A DNA stretch of 55,167 nucleotides from Magnetococcales bacterium (GTDB taxonomy: Bacteria > Pseudomonadota > Magnetococcia > Magnetococcales > JADFYX01): NCBI GenBank assembly GCA_015232405.1, contig JADFZS010000016.1, positions 1 through 55,167 on the forward strand, read 5' to 3'. The number at the start of each line of letters is the position of its first letter. Position 1 is the first letter of the stretch. The position numbers were made by a program, and so were the translations under genes. The notes beneath the pieces are model-generated. The model was not told the DNA's origin and did no database searches. It was given only the letters and a program-made list of their open reading frames with translations. Shown piece by piece: positions 10,082-19,026 of this stretch.

Positions 10082-10204
10082 CTATACCAAAATAGATTTA
10101 ATAAGGCTCCATAAAGGGCCACCACCAATTTTTTCGTTGAGGTCTGGGTGGGCAGAGTTTATGGCTTGTAGTCGGCTTGTTAGTTTAGAATTGAACTCTG
10201 ACAC
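10082..10204 (-). CDS. possible 40-residue ORF or gene fragment downstream of the TPR/OGT gene
   Basis: On the minus strand, 31 bases beyond the stop of the OGT-like gene, a GTG-initiated frame of 40 codons reads MSEFNSKLTSRLQAINSAHP and continues through GGGPLWSLIKSILV. The composition is protein-like and amphipathic. However, no clear ribosome site precedes it and I recognise no family. It could be a small co-transcribed gene, the remnant tail of a lost gene, or chance. Confidence 0.25.
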   Translation of the reverse strand: MSEFNSKLTSRLQAINSAHPDLNEKIGGGPLWSLIKSILV

Positions 10205-10234
10205 ATATGATATTCACTTCAGGCATAAACACCC

Positions 10235-12802
10235 TCAACCACCATTATCAACACACCAATTTTGCCATATTTTGCGGAGTTTTTTGTTTAGGTCGGTTGC
10301 GAATTTTTTGTGGTTGCATAGGGGGGAGTTTTGGGTTTTTGAGCTTAGGTCTTTTTTGATTTTGTTTAGTTTTGCTGGGTTTTTTGCGAGGTTTACAACT
10401 TGATTTATGTATTCATCATGGTTGTTGCAAACTAGCTGCTTTAGGCCGACTGTGCTTAATATACTTGTGCCGTGACGACCAGCAAAGGTTGCGCCTGTAG
10501 TTGTTATAACTGGTACACCCATGTAGAGAGCCTCTAGGGTGGTTATTCCGCCGGAGTAGGGTAGGGTGTCCAGCGCTATGTCAATTGTGTTGTATTTTGC
10601 CAATAGCTCTTTGTGGGGAATCTGGCCTTTTATGGTTACTCTTTTTGTATCTATGCCCTTGTTTATAAAATAACTGTTTATGCGGTTGATGTTAAACTTG
10701 CTATCCATGCCTTTATAAATTAGCAACAACTCAGCGTTGGGAATCTGTTGTAAAATAGATGACCATGCCCCAAGTATTTTTTCGTTTATTTTTACCGGAT
10801 TGCCAAAATTACCCAATACAAAACTGCCCTCTTTCTTACTATTGACCTCTGGCATGTATTCAGGTGGGTTGTAACAGATCCATGAGTCGGGCATTTTGAT
10901 GATTTTTTCACTGTAAAACTGCTCCTCATTATCTATAAAATAGTGGTTATCAGCTATTAGCCAGTCTATGGTTGATAAGCCTGTTGTGCCGGCATAACCT
11001 GCCCAGCTAATTTGAATGGGAGCTGGTTTTTTTACAAATACCAGTATTCTGTTAACTGCTGTATGACCTGCTAAATCGAATAAAACATCAATATTGTCTG
11101 AATGTATTCGTTGGGCTAGTTCATCATCTGTCATAGCTTTTGTCGCAACCCAGCTTTTACTGTAACTTTGCAGCTGCTGGCTTATATCGTCGGTTTTGTT
11201 ATCTGCATAACAGAAGATATCCATCTGTTGCTTGGTAAGATGTTGAAATAAACCTGCCATAAAATAGCCCACAGGATGGCGACATAAATCACCTGAAACA
11301 AAGCCTACGCGCAGTTTTCGTGATTGCGATTTGTCGTTTGCATGGATAAAAATCTGCGGTTGACATCTGGTTGTTATTTTGTCGGCCCACTCTTTATGGC
11401 TTGCATAAAGGGTTTTGAAAGTTTGGGACAGTAGATATTGGGAACAGAGTAACAGATTGCTCTGGTTTTTTTGATCTTCGGGATCAATGGCTGCTGTTAG
11501 TTTGAAACTCTCCAAAGCTCCTGTTAAATCCCCTTGTTTTAATAGGATATTTCCTCTGTTGCAGTGGGCATCTGCATAGTCGGCTTTTAAGGTAATTGTT
11601 TTTTTGTAACAGGCCAAAGCAGCATCTAGCTGGCTCTGTTTTTCTAAAACAACCCCCATATTATAGTGGGCATCGTAGTAGTTATCATCCAATGCTATGG
11701 CATTTTTATAACAGGCCAACGCTGCATCCAAATTCAACTGCTTTTCATAAGCTACCCCTAAATTATAATGACCTTCTAAGTAGCCTGGGTTTGTGGTTGT
11801 GAGATTTAGCAGTATCTTAACCGCCTCATCAATCCTATTTTGTAGGGTTAGCAGGTAGGCTAAGTTACTTTGGGCTACGGCAAAATCTGGTTTTATCGCC
11901 ACTGCTTTTTCATAGTTTGCTATGGCAGCATCTAGCTCTCCTGCCCCTTTTTGTAAATTGCCAAGGTTGTGATAGGCAGATTCATAGTCCGGTTTTATTG
12001 CAATGGCCTTTTTATAGTTCTCAACTGCATTTTTATAGTCATCTTTCAGGCTATAAACCGTGGCAAGGTTGCTGTGGGCTTCGGCAAAGTTGGGGTTTAG
12101 TGCAACTGCTTTTTTATAACTATCCGCGGCATCATCTAGCTGCCCTAGATCTTTTAATGTGTTACCAAGGTTGAAATGGAGATCTGCACTATCAGGTTTA
12201 AGGCTCAATGCCTTTTTATAACTTGTTATTGCCTCTTGTAGTCTGCCAATATATTGCAAGGCAACACCCATGTTTGTTGGGGCAATGGTGTTGCTGGGAT
12301 CAACATTTGCGGTTTTTTTATACCACTTGATAGCCTCTGCCAATTCACCTGCTCTGTGGAAATTTATAGCCTTTTCAAGATAATCTTGGGCCAGATCTGT
12401 TGGGGTTTTGCTGGTAATTGATTTTAAATAGTCTGCTATTGTGCTGTTTTCTGGCTCTATCACTAAAGCTTGCTTTAAAGTTTCTATTGCTTCATCTGGT
12501 TTGCCAAGTTGATTTAACGAAATTGCCAAATTGTAGTGAAACATTGCAATATTGTTGGCAATATTAATGGCAGTTTTAAATAAATCAACAGCTATATCGT
12601 GACGATTAACACTTTGAGCTACCACCCCGAGTAAATTTATGGCATCTACATGGTTGGGGTTTGTCCGAATTATTGCTGTACATAACCTGTCTGCTTCGGT
12701 AAATTGTCCTGAATTATAATGGTCAACAGCCTTTTTGAAAGTTATATCCACATCAAATGCTGAATCATGAGCATCAGGTTGACTTTTTGATCTATTGCTC
12801 AT
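10235..12802 (-). CDS. TPR protein with SPINDLY/O-GlcNAc-transferase-like domain (GT41)
   Basis: An 855-residue soluble protein. About twelve TPR units fill residues ~20-455, many near-identical (AIANYEKAVAIKPDFAVAQ type). Residues ~490-850 match the bacterial OGT/SPINDLY catalytic region of GT41: KLRVGFVSGDLCRHPVGYF at the entry, LFDLAGHT with the expected His, PIQISWAGYAGTTGL, IDWLIADN, a sugar-nucleotide half beginning VLGNFGNPVKINEKIL, then TLEALYMGVPVIT and FAGRHGTSIL with an Arg and a Ser. GT41 enzymes transfer a sugar, often GlcNAc, from a UDP donor to Ser/Thr of proteins; the TPR superhelix picks the target. Donor and target here are unknown. The N-terminal ~100 residues are paralogous to the proteins at 2101 and 19027. 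Confidence 0.88.
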   Translation of the reverse strand: MSNRSKSQPDAHDSAFDVDITFKKAVDHYNSGQFTEADRLCTAIIRTNPNHVDAINLLGVVAQSVNRHDIAVDLFKTAINIANNIAMFHYNLAISLNQLGKPDEAIETLKQALVIEPENSTIADYLKSITSKTPTDLAQDYLEKAINFHRAGELAEAIKWYKKTANVDPSNTIAPTNMGVALQYIGRLQEAITSYKKALSLKPDSADLHFNLGNTLKDLGQLDDAADSYKKAVALNPNFAEAHSNLATVYSLKDDYKNAVENYKKAIAIKPDYESAYHNLGNLQKGAGELDAAIANYEKAVAIKPDFAVAQSNLAYLLTLQNRIDEAVKILLNLTTTNPGYLEGHYNLGVAYEKQLNLDAALACYKNAIALDDNYYDAHYNMGVVLEKQSQLDAALACYKKTITLKADYADAHCNRGNILLKQGDLTGALESFKLTAAIDPEDQKNQSNLLLCSQYLLSQTFKTLYASHKEWADKITTRCQPQIFIHANDKSQSRKLRVGFVSGDLCRHPVGYFMAGLFQHLTKQQMDIFCYADNKTDDISQQLQSYSKSWVATKAMTDDELAQRIHSDNIDVLFDLAGHTAVNRILVFVKKPAPIQISWAGYAGTTGLSTIDWLIADNHYFIDNEEQFYSEKIIKMPDSWICYNPPEYMPEVNSKKEGSFVLGNFGNPVKINEKILGAWSSILQQIPNAELLLIYKGMDSKFNINRINSYFINKGIDTKRVTIKGQIPHKELLAKYNTIDIALDTLPYSGGITTLEALYMGVPVITTTGATFAGRHGTSILSTVGLKQLVCNNHDEYINQVVNLAKNPAKLNKIKKDLSSKTQNSPLCNHKKFATDLNKKLRKIWQNWCVDNGG

Positions 12803-13214
12803 AAATTGTCAGCCTTCAAAAACACACCTTTACCAGTAGTCAATATAGAATCATTTTACATTGTACATAAAAATAGATAAATACCCCACTGTGAGAGCTA
12901 CTGATAAATATATTTTACTTGAAAGATGGGTATGTTGTTTGTGGGCATGGGTAATTGTGTGTTGAAAAAAAATGTAGAATTTACAATGGCAAATATGTTA
13001 ATAAAGGTGGGTTTGGTGGATTTAAAACAGCAATAATAATAAAAAATCAAACAGGGCAAATTAACTTTTTGTAACTATATTTTGAGCAGTATGGATCTTC
13101 AAATGGGCTTTGCTGTCTAATCCGATAGCCGTTTTAATAGATTTAATTTATAACCGCATTTTTCTTGATAATGTGTAGATGTGGTTTCATAGCAACATAA
13201 AATAAAGTGTAGAC
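12803..13214. other. intergenic region between divergent TPR/OGT and chemoreceptor genes
   Basis: About 410 AT-rich bases between two divergent genes. A 36-codon frame starting near 12925 has no ribosome site and is not supported. CCGATAG near 13121 recalls the -10 of flagellar sigma-28 promoters, but the matching -35 spacing is wrong. Nothing else was recognised. Confidence 0.35.
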
Positions 13215-15344
13215 ATGAAAATATATAACTCTTTGGGAATCGGTGCCAAGCTGTTGGTGCTTTTTTCAGTAATTACAATAATAATCACCGGGGTTTTTAC
13301 CACCCTGCAATTTAAAAGTGCGGTAGAAGCCTTTGAGAAGGAGAAAGCAGCAACGGCTAGTGCTGTTATAGATGCTGGCCAGAATGTCCGTGTTGGTATT
13401 GGTGAAGCTTGGGAAGATGAGCTGATTGATACCCAGGCATTTGTCTCAGCAAAACAATGTCGTAAGGAGACCTCATACAGTGCTCGTCTGAGTTGTGCAA
13501 GAAAAACCGACCTCCACAAGATGATCCCGGTCATTAGAATGTTGGAGAGTGTAGATGCTGCAGCCAGCAAAGCAGGAATGACGGTTCGTGTTGCAAAACG
13601 CACCGAGCCACGTGATCCCAATGCCCAGGGAAATGCATTTGAAATCGGACTTATGGATGAGATGCGCAGTGGGGTAGGAGAGATCGCCCGGGCAAATCCC
13701 GAAACCCAGGAGTTTCTTTTTGCCAGAGAGATAAAGGCCGATAAGGGCTGTTTGGGTTGTCATGGTTTTAAAGATGATGGTCCTCCTGGTCCTACAGACT
13801 GGTTCGGATTTGATAAGGAGGGGTGGAGAGTTGGTCAACAGGTGGGGCTTATAATTCTCTCTTCACCGCTTGCAGAGCTGCAGGCAAAGAAAAAGGATAT
13901 TTTAATTAGCTCTCTGGGCATTGCTGGGGTTCTTTTTGCCATTGGACTTTTAACCTTTTTTATGGTCGTCAAGAAATTTATCACCAAACCTGTTGGGGAT
14001 ATGGAGTCTAGCATCGCAGCGATGGCCGAAGGTGATCTTAATATCAAAGTAGAGATACAGTCCGATGATGAGGTTGGCCGAATGGGGGTAGCAGTCAACA
14101 AGATGTCTGAAGAGTATAACCTCATGATGCGCAACTTGAGTCAGGTTGCCAATGAGTTGGATTCCACCTCTTCAGAGCTTGATCAAGTATCATCTGGTAT
14201 GTCTGAACAGAGTGGAATCATGCAGGAGAGAACAAGTCAGGTCTCCCAAGATTCTCAAAGCATGAGCGGTGATATGGATACTGTTGCTGCTGCTACTGAA
14301 GAGAACAGCGCGAATCTTGACAGTGTTGCAACTGCTTCTGAGGAGGCCAATCAAAATCTGCAAACCATCGCTGCTGCTGCTGAAGAGGCAAATGTAAACT
14401 TGAGCACAGTTGCTGCTGCTGCTGAAGAGGCCCACTCCAGCATGGCATCTGTTAACGAGGCTGCTGCCAGAACAAGTGGAAATATCGAAACGGTAGTTAC
14501 CTCCATCCAGGGTATTACCACATCTTTGGGTGATGTTCGCACACGTTGTGAAAGTGCCAGCAAATCGTCACAAAAATCAGCGGTTCAAGCTCAAGACAGC
14601 ATTGCGGTTATGGAGGGGTTATCAATTGCAGCCCAAGAGGTTGGCTCTGTTGTAGAGGTGATCAACAATATTGCCGAACAGACCAACATGTTGGCGTTGA
14701 ACGCCTCTATTGAGGCCGCGGGTGCTGGTGAAGCTGGTAAAGGGTTTGCTGTGGTTGCAAATGAGGTCAAGGAGTTGGCGCGTCAGACTGGCGAAGCCAC
14801 TGAGATGATCACTGAAAAGGTAAACACCATTCAATCTCAGACTGAAAAGGTTGCCTCTGCCACCAAAGAGGTGACAAGCAGTATTCAGCAAATTGACGAA
14901 TCCAATAAGGAGATTCTCAATCTTGTTGAAACCCAGGAGGAAGGGGTAGAGAAGATATCCAAATCATTGGAAAGCGTCTCTTCAGAGACAGCAGAGGTTA
15001 CCCGTTTGGTAGGAGAGTCCACCGAGGGTATTTCTGAAGTTACAAGAAATGTTTCTGAGCTATCCAATGGTATAGATGAGGTAACCCGGAATGTTTCCCA
15101 GGCTGCTGAGGGTGTTGGTGCGATGTCCAACAATATTTCTGAAATCTCCGCAGCGTCATCAGAGGTTGCCAGCAGGGTGGTACAGACAGCTGATTCTTCC
15201 AAAGAGATCTACAACTCCATGGAGCATGTCACACAATCGGCTGATTCTATCAACCAATTAAGCAACACAGTTACCAATAGTGCTGGTGAGATGAGTGGTT
15301 TATCTAAACAGCTTACCGATATGCTCAATAAATTTAAAATTTAG
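13215..15344 (+). CDS. methyl-accepting chemotaxis protein with c-type heme sensor domain
   Basis: A 709-residue chemoreceptor. Membrane helices at ~10-30 and ~228-250 bracket a periplasmic DUF3365/Tll0287-like domain containing one c-type heme site, CLGCH (residues ~179-183), and the family ending in [25 protein letters not shown] domain (~250-303) follows, then a long coiled coil and the MCP signalling tip, [20 protein letters not shown] (~480-500), with [15 protein letters not shown] after it. Four 14-residue repeats sit in the coiled coil just after HAMP. The heme suggests sensing of redox state or a gas ligand; this is inferred from the family. No CheA, CheW or CheY gene is adjacent. ATG 13215 is chosen for its membrane anchor; the ribosome site is weak. 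Confidence 0.92.
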   Translation: MKIYNSLGIGAKLLVLFSVITIIITGVFTTLQFKSAVEAFEKEKAATASAVIDAGQNVRVGIGEAWEDELIDTQAFVSAKQCRKETSYSARLSCARKTDLHKMIPVIRMLESVDAAASKAGMTVRVAKRTEPRDPNAQGNAFEIGLMDEMRSGVGEIARANPETQEFLFAREIKADKGCLGCHGFKDDGPPGPTDWFGFDKEGWRVGQQVGLIILSSPLAELQAKKKDILISSLGIAGVLFAIGLLTFFMVVKKFITKPVGDMESSIAAMAEGDLNIKVEIQSDDEVGRMGVAVNKMSEEYNLMMRNLSQVANELDSTSSELDQVSSGMSEQSGIMQERTSQVSQDSQSMSGDMDTVAAATEENSANLDSVATASEEANQNLQTIAAAAEEANVNLSTVAAAAEEAHSSMASVNEAAARTSGNIETVVTSIQGITTSLGDVRTRCESASKSSQKSAVQAQDSIAVMEGLSIAAQEVGSVVEVINNIAEQTNMLALNASIEAAGAGEAGKGFAVVANEVKELARQTGEATEMITEKVNTIQSQTEKVASATKEVTSSIQQIDESNKEILNLVETQEEGVEKISKSLESVSSETAEVTRLVGESTEGISEVTRNVSELSNGIDEVTRNVSQAAEGVGAMSNNISEISAASSEVASRVVQTADSSKEIYNSMEHVTQSADSINQLSNTVTNSAGEMSGLSKQLTDMLNKFKI
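14283..14450 (+). repeat. four tandem 42-bp (14-residue) repeats within the chemoreceptor gene
   Basis: Four consecutive 42-base units encode [42 protein letters not shown] and [14 protein letters not shown]. Fourteen residues are two heptads, so each unit adds a whole number of coiled-coil repeats without changing register. Gain or loss of units would lengthen the receptor stalk in phase. Confidence 0.85.
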
Positions 15345-15353
15345 ATATCTTAT

Positions 15354-15428
15354 AGTTTTTCGAGGAGTTTAATGATGATGGCAAAAGTAGCAGTTAATAC
15401 TTTTCATCACATAGACTCCTCGAAAACT
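15354..15428. terminator. long imperfect hairpin downstream of the chemoreceptor gene
   Basis: Outer arms AGTTTTTCGAGGAGT (15354-15368) and ACTCCTCGAAAACT (15415-15428) pair apart from one bulged T, and inner segments TGATGgcAAAAGT and ACTTTTCATCA extend the stem. It begins 10 bases after the chemoreceptor stop. A long T-run does not follow, so it may be a processing or stabilising stem rather than a classic terminator. Confidence 0.5.
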
Positions 15429-15562
15429 GTTCTCTCCTCTCCTTTCTTTCAACCTTGGTTCAACACTACAGATTAAAACAGTTAGCTTGGAGTATCATCC
15501 AAGTAGAACAACTTGATCAATCAAGAATCTTCATTGTCTTCATTATACAGACGAGCAAAAAA

Positions 15563-15595
15563 AAAGCGGGGTTGGATAAACTCCAACCCCGCTTT
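15563..15595 (-). terminator. intrinsic terminator of the LbtU-like porin gene
   Basis: A perfect 14-bp stem, AAAGCGGGGTTGGA / TCCAACCCCGCTTT, with a 5-base loop. Read on the minus strand it lies about 25 bases after the porin stop and runs into nine or more T residues, the form of a rho-independent terminator. Confidence 0.92.
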
Positions 15596-15620
15596 AAACC
15601 GCAATTGTTCAAAGTTTTTT

Positions 15621-16697
15621 TTAGAAACCTACAGCCAAACGTAGAGTGACCTGATTTTGGTTTTCCCCTGTTCCGGCAGTGGCAACTCCGCTATCTACAG
15701 CTGCGTTATCTGTTGTGTCATAGTCGCTATCCACCTTCCACTCAAATGCTGCTGTGGTATTCTCAAATACATCAACAGCAAAGCCAGCACTAAAAGTCTG
15801 CTTTGCCAATCCTAAACCAAGAGCTTCGTCACTGTTTTGGTAGCTAGCTGCAATAGTTGCTCCTCTCTCGCCAATTTCAAAAGAGTAACCTACTTCAGCA
15901 TTCCATGCCGATGGGCGCGCTCCGTTACCGTTGAAAGTCAAGGCTTTTGTTTCAAAATCATCCATAGCAGCTACATATTCACCGATGATTGTGAACCCCT
16001 TAAAGCCCAATGTGGCATGATATGCAGCACCGGTGATGTGATCATTCATAGCGGTTACCGCAGTTGGTATTGCATCTTGGATTGTATCAGAATCTTCAAT
16101 AGCATTAATCCAGCCAGCTCCCAACTCAAGGCTCAAATCACCGGACTCAATTGTGTACCCCAGAGACAAGCCGTACTGCTCAATGGCTTCATCTCCTGTG
16201 CTTGAGCTGCCGTTAAAAGCATAAACAGAGGCGGAGAAGTTATCGTTAGCAAGACTTAGAATAGCGGCTGTCTCAACTGTTTCACCGAGAGACAGTGTCA
16301 AAGGATCTGAAAGCAGATTGCTGGAATAGGCTCCAAAAGGTACTGCTACACTACCAACTGTTAAAGAGAAGGGGCTTTTATCTGGGTTGGCTATGGTGAA
16401 AGATGCTGAATCCACATCTAGAGGGGTGTCATCCTCTTCATATAACAGTGTTACATTGGCAGATACCCAATCGTTGACAGTGCCATCAATAGCCAGTTCA
16501 ACGGTTGAAACAACAAGATCACTGGTGTCAACATCGGCATAGTCGCTGCTGCTTACAGCGTCAACCTCTACAGCACCGCTTATTGTAATATTGTCAGTCC
16601 ATTTTGCTTCGCTTTGGTGTGAATCAGCTTGTGCAGTGGCTACAGTTGCCATGGTAAGTAGAGCTACCATTGAAGATAGTGCAGATTTTTTCATCAT
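15621..16697 (-). CDS. LbtU-family outer-membrane porin (siderophore-type)
   Basis: A 358-residue outer-membrane beta-barrel. It has a signal peptide (MMKKSALSS...ATAQA, cleavage near residue 24) and ends in ...LRLAVGF, the terminal Phe expected for barrel assembly. The body matches the LbtU family: ISGAVEVDA, DLVVSTVELAIDGTVNDWVS, LLYEEDDTPLDVD, FSLTVGSVAVPFG, DPLTLSLGET and a VYAFNG strand. LbtU of Legionella is an outer-membrane siderophore receptor that is not TonB-box typed. A Fur-box-like site about 230 bases upstream fits iron control. AAAGGA sits 3 bases before the first ATG and 6 before the second, so translation may begin at 16694. No siderophore synthesis genes are in the window, so the cargo is uncertain. 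Confidence 0.85.
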   Translation of the reverse strand: MMKKSALSSMVALLTMATVATAQADSHQSEAKWTDNITISGAVEVDAVSSSDYADVDTSDLVVSTVELAIDGTVNDWVSANVTLLYEEDDTPLDVDSASFTIANPDKSPFSLTVGSVAVPFGAYSSNLLSDPLTLSLGETVETAAILSLANDNFSASVYAFNGSSSTGDEAIEQYGLSLGYTIESGDLSLELGAGWINAIEDSDTIQDAIPTAVTAMNDHITGAAYHATLGFKGFTIIGEYVAAMDDFETKALTFNGNGARPSAWNAEVGYSFEIGERGATIAASYQNSDEALGLGLAKQTFSAGFAVDVFENTTAAFEWKVDSDYDTTDNAAVDSGVATAGTGENQNQVTLRLAVGF

Positions 16698-17441
16698 TTG
16701 TCCTTTATGTGTATACAGTAAATATAGAGCCGTTTCTAAAATACCTGTTCATTTGAAATTATCTATTTCTCAAAAATATGTGTAGGGCAGATATCCTAGC
16801 AATAACTGGGCTAAATTTGGCTGGCTTGAGATTTTTTTAGGAAAGATCTTTGGCTGGCTGATAATTTTTATAATTTTGCTGGTTGCTAAATAAATACCCA
16901 CTTCAAACAGATCATTACCAATTAAAAATGAGAATGATTATCAGAACCAACTGGCATTTGTCAAGAGTAAAACATATGATAAACGATCTTGTTTGGTCAA
17001 TTTTATAGTGAAAAATCCAGTGGTTACATACAGTTCTTCGGCATTATGTCAACATTTACAACTCTTGGGTGATAACATGGCCTCTTAAAAACCGTGAATT
17101 GTCATAACATGTTTAAATCAAAAAAATGGTTTAAACCAAGCTGTAAATGGTTGTGCTCACAAGCCTATTATACTATTTTTAAAAGTAGATAAATGGTTTT
17201 TCCCCCTAGATAGAGCTTTGTCCCACTGTTGCAAAATTAGCAGCCAATCAGAGAAAATATATAATAAGAAATATTATCTTTTTTATTGTGGCTGCAAATG
17301 TCATATTGAACCCCCGATAAAATTAAATTTAGCAATGTTGTGCCGATTTATTAATTGGTGCATAAGGGAGACTCCCAAAATGTATGGATCTTCGGGAATT
17401 GCTGATTTTATGTTGTAACTGTCATTTGAAAAAAAAATGTT
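16698..17441. other. intergenic region containing a Fur-like site
   Basis: About 740 bases between the divergent porin and radical SAM genes. Apart from the Fur-like site at 16927-16943 I find no supported gene. A TTG-initiated frame at 17218-17418 is AT-biased, has no ribosome site and resembles no family. Confidence 0.4.
16927..16943. promoter_or_regulatory. Fur-box-like site upstream of the porin gene
   Basis: AATGAGAATGATTATCA; its core ATGAGAATGATTATC matches 13 of 15 bases of the corresponding part of the E. coli Fur consensus (ATGATAATCATTATC). The same 17-mer occurs exactly at 32615-32631 upstream of feoA. It is 230 bases from the porin start, so a promoter between the two is assumed. 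Confidence 0.7.
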
Positions 17442-18929
17442 ATGAGTGCTGTTTTGATCAACCCAAATTTGGTAGTGCAGAAAAATGATACCTTTACCAC
17501 AGGTATCATATACATGCCTGTGGGGTTGGCTAGCATTGCAGCTGTTCTCGGTGAGGCAAATATAGATATAACGGTAATAGATAGTTTTGGTGTTGCTCCG
17601 AAAAGCAGCAGAGTGACCGATAAATTTATGTTGGTTGGCCTATCACCTAAAGAGGTGGTTGAACTTATACCCCACGATGCCAAATCTGCTTTTGTCAGTG
17701 CAAACCAGCTAATCAACCATATGTCGGTTGTTGAAATTATTAGCACCATTAAAAAACACCGTCCAGAACTTCCTGTTGTTGTGTTGGAAAATAGCCAGGC
17801 AGTTACAGCATATGCTCTGAAAAATGCAGCTAAAACCCTGTTTAAAGCAGGAGCAGACTTTCTGCTTTTAGGGGATGGAGAGGCCAAAGTAGTTGATGTG
17901 GTTAAATGGTTGGCTGGTCAATGGAGCATGGACAATAGACCAAATATCCACGGATTTGTTGCCGCTGGTGATGATGTAGCGTCTGATCCGCCACCATTTA
18001 TCGAGGAGCTAGACAGTTTACCTTTTCCGGCCTGGGAGCTTTTTCCCTTGGAGAATTACTGGTCAATGGGTTTTTCCCATGGCCCTCTCTCCAGCAAACG
18101 ATATCTACCTCTATTGACCTCCAGGGGCTGTCCTTTTCCCTGTAAATTTTGTGTCATACCTGCTACCAGCAATCGTAAGTGGCGGGCTAGATCTGCCAAA
18201 AATGTAGTGGATGAGATGGCCCATTGGCGAGAAAAACTGCAAGTGGAAGAGTTTCACATAGAAGATGTAAACCCCACCATACAAGATAAACGAATACGCG
18301 CAATGTGCCATGAAATTATAGAACGTCGCCTGCCTGTTACCTGGAAAATAGCTGCGGGAACCAAAGTTGAATCTATACGTGATATACAAAGTGTAGAACT
18401 AATGGCCAGGGCTGGCTGTAAATATGTATCAATCTCCCCGGAGAGTGGCTCGGCAAAAGTGTTAAAACTCATGGGTAAACCGTTCAATCTCGAACATGCA
18501 GCGGAAATAATCAAGGCAATGAGTGGGGTAAATATCCATACCCAGGCTTGTTTTGTCTTGGGTTTTCCCGGTGAGGATGAAGAAGACCGTGAGATGACAT
18601 GGAATATGGTTAAAAAACTAACCAAACTGGGTGTTGATGAAATTGGCCTTTTTATTGTGACTCCTGTTCCGGGTTCAGAAATTTTTGCTGAATATAGCGG
18701 TTATGATAGCTTTTCCGATCTTAACTTTACCCCAACATGGCGCGATGATTATGCCCAGCTTGCCGATTTTCGCATGGCTCTATACAAACATTTTCTGTTT
18801 TGGAAACTCCTCTACCATCCTCTTAAAATCGTAAAACAGTGTTTTAATTTCTTGCGAAGAAGATTTGATACCAAAATGGAGATGGTTCCCTATAAAGCGA
18901 TTGTCTGGAAACGGTTACAGTTAAAGTGA
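17442..18929 (+). CDS. radical SAM protein with B12-binding-like N-terminal domain
   Basis: A 495-residue protein. Residues ~1-160 look like the Rossmann-type domain found in B12-binding radical SAM proteins (YMPVGLASIAAVLGEANIDI, VIDSFG, FLLLGDGEAKV), though the cobalamin-ligating DxHxxG motif is not visible. The radical SAM core starts at RGCPFPCKFC (Cys ~229, 233, 236; CX3CX2C), which binds the 4Fe-4S cluster and SAM, followed by EEFHIEDVNPT and a GFPGEDEED loop. Such proteins commonly perform methyl transfer or C-C bond chemistry on lipids, cofactors or natural products; the substrate cannot be told here. It stands alone between the porin and a TPR/OGT gene. Confidence 0.8.
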   Translation: MSAVLINPNLVVQKNDTFTTGIIYMPVGLASIAAVLGEANIDITVIDSFGVAPKSSRVTDKFMLVGLSPKEVVELIPHDAKSAFVSANQLINHMSVVEIISTIKKHRPELPVVVLENSQAVTAYALKNAAKTLFKAGADFLLLGDGEAKVVDVVKWLAGQWSMDNRPNIHGFVAAGDDVASDPPPFIEELDSLPFPAWELFPLENYWSMGFSHGPLSSKRYLPLLTSRGCPFPCKFCVIPATSNRKWRARSAKNVVDEMAHWREKLQVEEFHIEDVNPTIQDKRIRAMCHEIIERRLPVTWKIAAGTKVESIRDIQSVELMARAGCKYVSISPESGSAKVLKLMGKPFNLEHAAEIIKAMSGVNIHTQACFVLGFPGEDEEDREMTWNMVKKLTKLGVDEIGLFIVTPVPGSEIFAEYSGYDSFSDLNFTPTWRDDYAQLADFRMALYKHFLFWKLLYHPLKIVKQCFNFLRRRFDTKMEMVPYKAIVWKRLQLK

Positions 18930-19026
18930 TATGCCCCAGCCATTTGATGAAATTGTAATATCCGGGCTAGCATCTCACGAAGCAATAGATCTGTTTTTAA
19001 AATGAACAGCAGCTATTTTTCTCACA

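Noticed and set aside
10044-10403. 119-codon plus-strand frame beyond the NACHT gene
   Set aside because: It overlaps the 3' end of the OGT gene; its composition is odd and no ribosome site is present.
13115-13125. Sigma-28-like -10 (CCGATAG) before the chemoreceptor
   Set aside because: The partner -35 is not at the required spacing.
17218-17418. 66-codon TTG-start frame in the porin/radical SAM gap
   Set aside because: AT-driven composition, no ribosome site, no known family.
18931-19005. 24-codon ATG frame right after the radical SAM stop
   Set aside because: Too short and no ribosome site; probably chance.
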